From: Ramlibacter sp.
GTDB lineage: Bacteria > Pseudomonadota > Gammaproteobacteria > Burkholderiales > Burkholderiaceae_C
Direction of reading: 5' to 3'
Length of the DNA stretch: 64,000 nucleotides
NCBI GenBank assembly: GCA_019635415.1
Contig: JAHBZN010000002.1
Coordinates: 558,001-622,000 of the forward strand
Shown here: positions 62,749-64,000 of the stretch, in pieces
Numbering within the stretch: the first letter of the stretch is position 1
Layout of the letters: each line of letters begins with the position of its first letter
Program-made: the position numbers and the translations under genes
Notes under the pieces: generated by a model
What the model was told of the DNA's origin: nothing
What the model saw: only the letters and a program-made list of their open reading frames with translations
Database searches by the model: none

Positions 62749-63944
62749 GCCCGCAGGTCCTGATCGCCGGCGGCGGCATCGGCGGGCTTGCAGCGGCGCT
62801 GGCGTGTGCCCGCGCGGGCTGCGAGGTGCGGCTGTATGAGCGCGAGCCGGTCTTTGGCGAAGTGGGGGCGGGCCTGCAGCTCGGCCCCAATGCCGTGCGC
62901 GTGCTGCAGGGCTGGGGCCTGGGTGATGCGCTGGCGCGCGTGGGCGCGCGGCCGGAGATGCTCACTGCCCGTAGCGCGCTGACAGGCGAGCGGCTGGCCG
63001 GCCTGCCGCTGGGCGACGGCTTCCAGCAGCGCTACGGCGCGCCCTATGTGACCGTGCACCGGGCGGACCTGCATGCGCTCTTATTGCAGGCCGTGCAGCA
63101 GCAGCCAGGCGTGCGACTGAACCTGAATGCCGCCGTGGCCGCGGTATCCACCAGCGCCACCGGCGTGCAACTGCGCACCACGGACGACCTGCAGGTGGAA
63201 GGCGACGCGCTGGTGGGCGCCGACGGCCTGTGGAGCCGGGTGCGGGGCGAGTGGTTCGCGGACGGCGAGGCGCGGCCCACCGGGCATGTCGCCTACCGGG
63301 CGCTGGTGCCGCAGACGGGACTGCCCGAGGCGCTGCGCAGCCAGGAAGTGACCGCCTGGCTCGGGCCCGGTCTGCACGCGGTGAGTTACCCGGTGTGTGG
63401 CGGTGAGGCGCTGAACCTCGTGGTCATTGCCCAGGGCCGGGTGGCGGGCGACCCCAGGGACTGGGACCACCACGCCGTGGCCGGGGACCTGCAGGCGCTT
63501 CTGACGCCGGCCTGCGCGCCGCTGCGCGACCTGGCGCAGGCGGCGCCGCACTGGAGGCTGTGGATGCTGAACGACCGTCCGCCGGTCAGCGGGCCCGGCG
63601 AGATGGCGCGCGGCCGCGTGGCGCTGCTGGGCGACGCGGCCCATCCCATGCGCCCCTATCTCGCGCAGGGTGCTGGCATGGCGCTGGAAGACGCTGCCGA
63701 GCTGGGCCGTGAACTGGCCATGACCGATACCGGGGTGCTGGATGTGCCCGCGGCCCTGCACCGCTATGCGCTGAACCGCTGGCAGCGCGTGGCGCGCGTG
63801 CAGGCGCGTTCGCGGCGCAACGGCCAGGTGTTCCACGCCACCGGCCCGCTGCGCATGGCGCGCGACCTGGCATTGCGCTGGCGGGGGGAGCAGTTGATGG
63901 ACCTGCCCTGGCTGTACGGACGCTCCGAAATGCTACGCTTTTAG
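62745..63944 (+). CDS. FAD-dependent aromatic-ring monooxygenase
   Basis: Group A flavoprotein hydroxylase (399 aa) like salicylate or 3-hydroxybenzoate 6-hydroxylases. The FAD fold is [20 protein letters not shown], followed by [16 protein letters not shown], the DG motif in [12 protein letters not shown] and the GD motif [20 protein letters not shown]. The substrate is unknown. The GTG start overlaps the acnA stop (GTGA), an unusual partner for acnA. The stop codon TAG (63942-63944) lies inside a dispersed repeat, so the last few residues come from the element. Confidence 0.87.
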
Positions 63945-63988
63945 TAGCAAGAGGCGGCCGAATAGCGAGGGCTACAGGCCTTTTTGCC
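63931..63988 (+). repeat. Dispersed repeat copy overlapping the monooxygenase stop
   Basis: TGCTACGCTTTTAGTAGC, then a spacer, then CGAGGGCTACAGGCCTTTTTGCC. The arm supplies the stop codon of the monooxygenase (63942-63944), and the tail ends in a T-run that may terminate transcription. Confidence 0.75.
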
Positions 63989-64000
63989 CATCAATCCGGG

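Overview
This 64 kb window is a contiguous piece of a high-GC betaproteobacterial chromosome, most likely family Comamonadaceae (order Burkholderiales). That placement rests on gene order (DUF4845-rnc-era-recO-pdxJ-acpS-nagZ; gntR-sdhCDAB-sdhE-gltA opposite mdh; leuC-leuD-leuB-asd-fimV-truA-trpF-trpB-trpA-accD), on protein character, and on a roughly 50-65 bp dispersed repeat (arms GCTA...TAGC followed by AAGGGCT) that I recognise from that family. I see no phage, IS element, CRISPR array, tRNA or rRNA, and no gene-free stretch longer than 300 bases.

Layout. (1) 1-6.8 kb: housekeeping genes for RNA processing, ribosome maturation, repair, vitamin B6, ACP activation, peptidoglycan recycling and lysyl-tRNA synthetase. 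(2) 6.9-22.2 kb: a surface-glycan island with a MurJ/MviN-like flippase, an HpcH/HpaI aldolase-like protein, an initiating phosphosugar transferase, an AsnB-type amidotransferase, a GT-B-like protein, an amidation trio (WbpG-like, HisF-like, HisH-like) and NeuA-, NeuB-, NeuC-, NeuD-, LegC- and PglF-like enzymes. Together these could make CMP-legionaminic acid or a close relative from UDP-GlcNAc through UDP-N,N'-diacetylbacillosamine, and add an acetamidino-type group. (3) 22.3-36.5 kb: a Lon-substrate-domain protein and YggT, then accD, the trp genes, truA, fimV, asd, the leu genes and a LysR regulator, all on the minus strand from accD onward. (4) 36.7-48.9 kb: the TCA block gltA, sdhE, sdhBADC and a GntR regulator, opposite mdh, tam, a CitE-like lyase, a small exported protein and acnB. 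(5) 49-59.8 kb: an accessory region with a PNPOx-fold protein, a 1476-residue secreted G8/beta-helix protein strikingly like animal CEMIP/TMEM2, a catalase-like haem protein, a DyP peroxidase operon with two paralogous unknown proteins, an XRE/MmyB-type regulator and a small membrane protein. (6) 59.8-64 kb: acnA and an FAD monooxygenase.

Three things stand out. The first is the CEMIP-like protein beside a two-peroxidase cluster, the best candidate for an undescribed system. The second is the legionaminate-type island with a CBS-aminotransferase fusion and a HisF paralog whose catalytic Asp is replaced by Glu. The third is the dispersed repeat, with at least eleven copies. Several lie inside genes (murJ-like, asnB, trpF, the CitE-like gene, acnA, perhaps era), and all of these are in the same reading phase so that the palindrome encodes Ala-x4-Ala. 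All functional calls come from reading the sequence and from knowledge of the families; no search was run.
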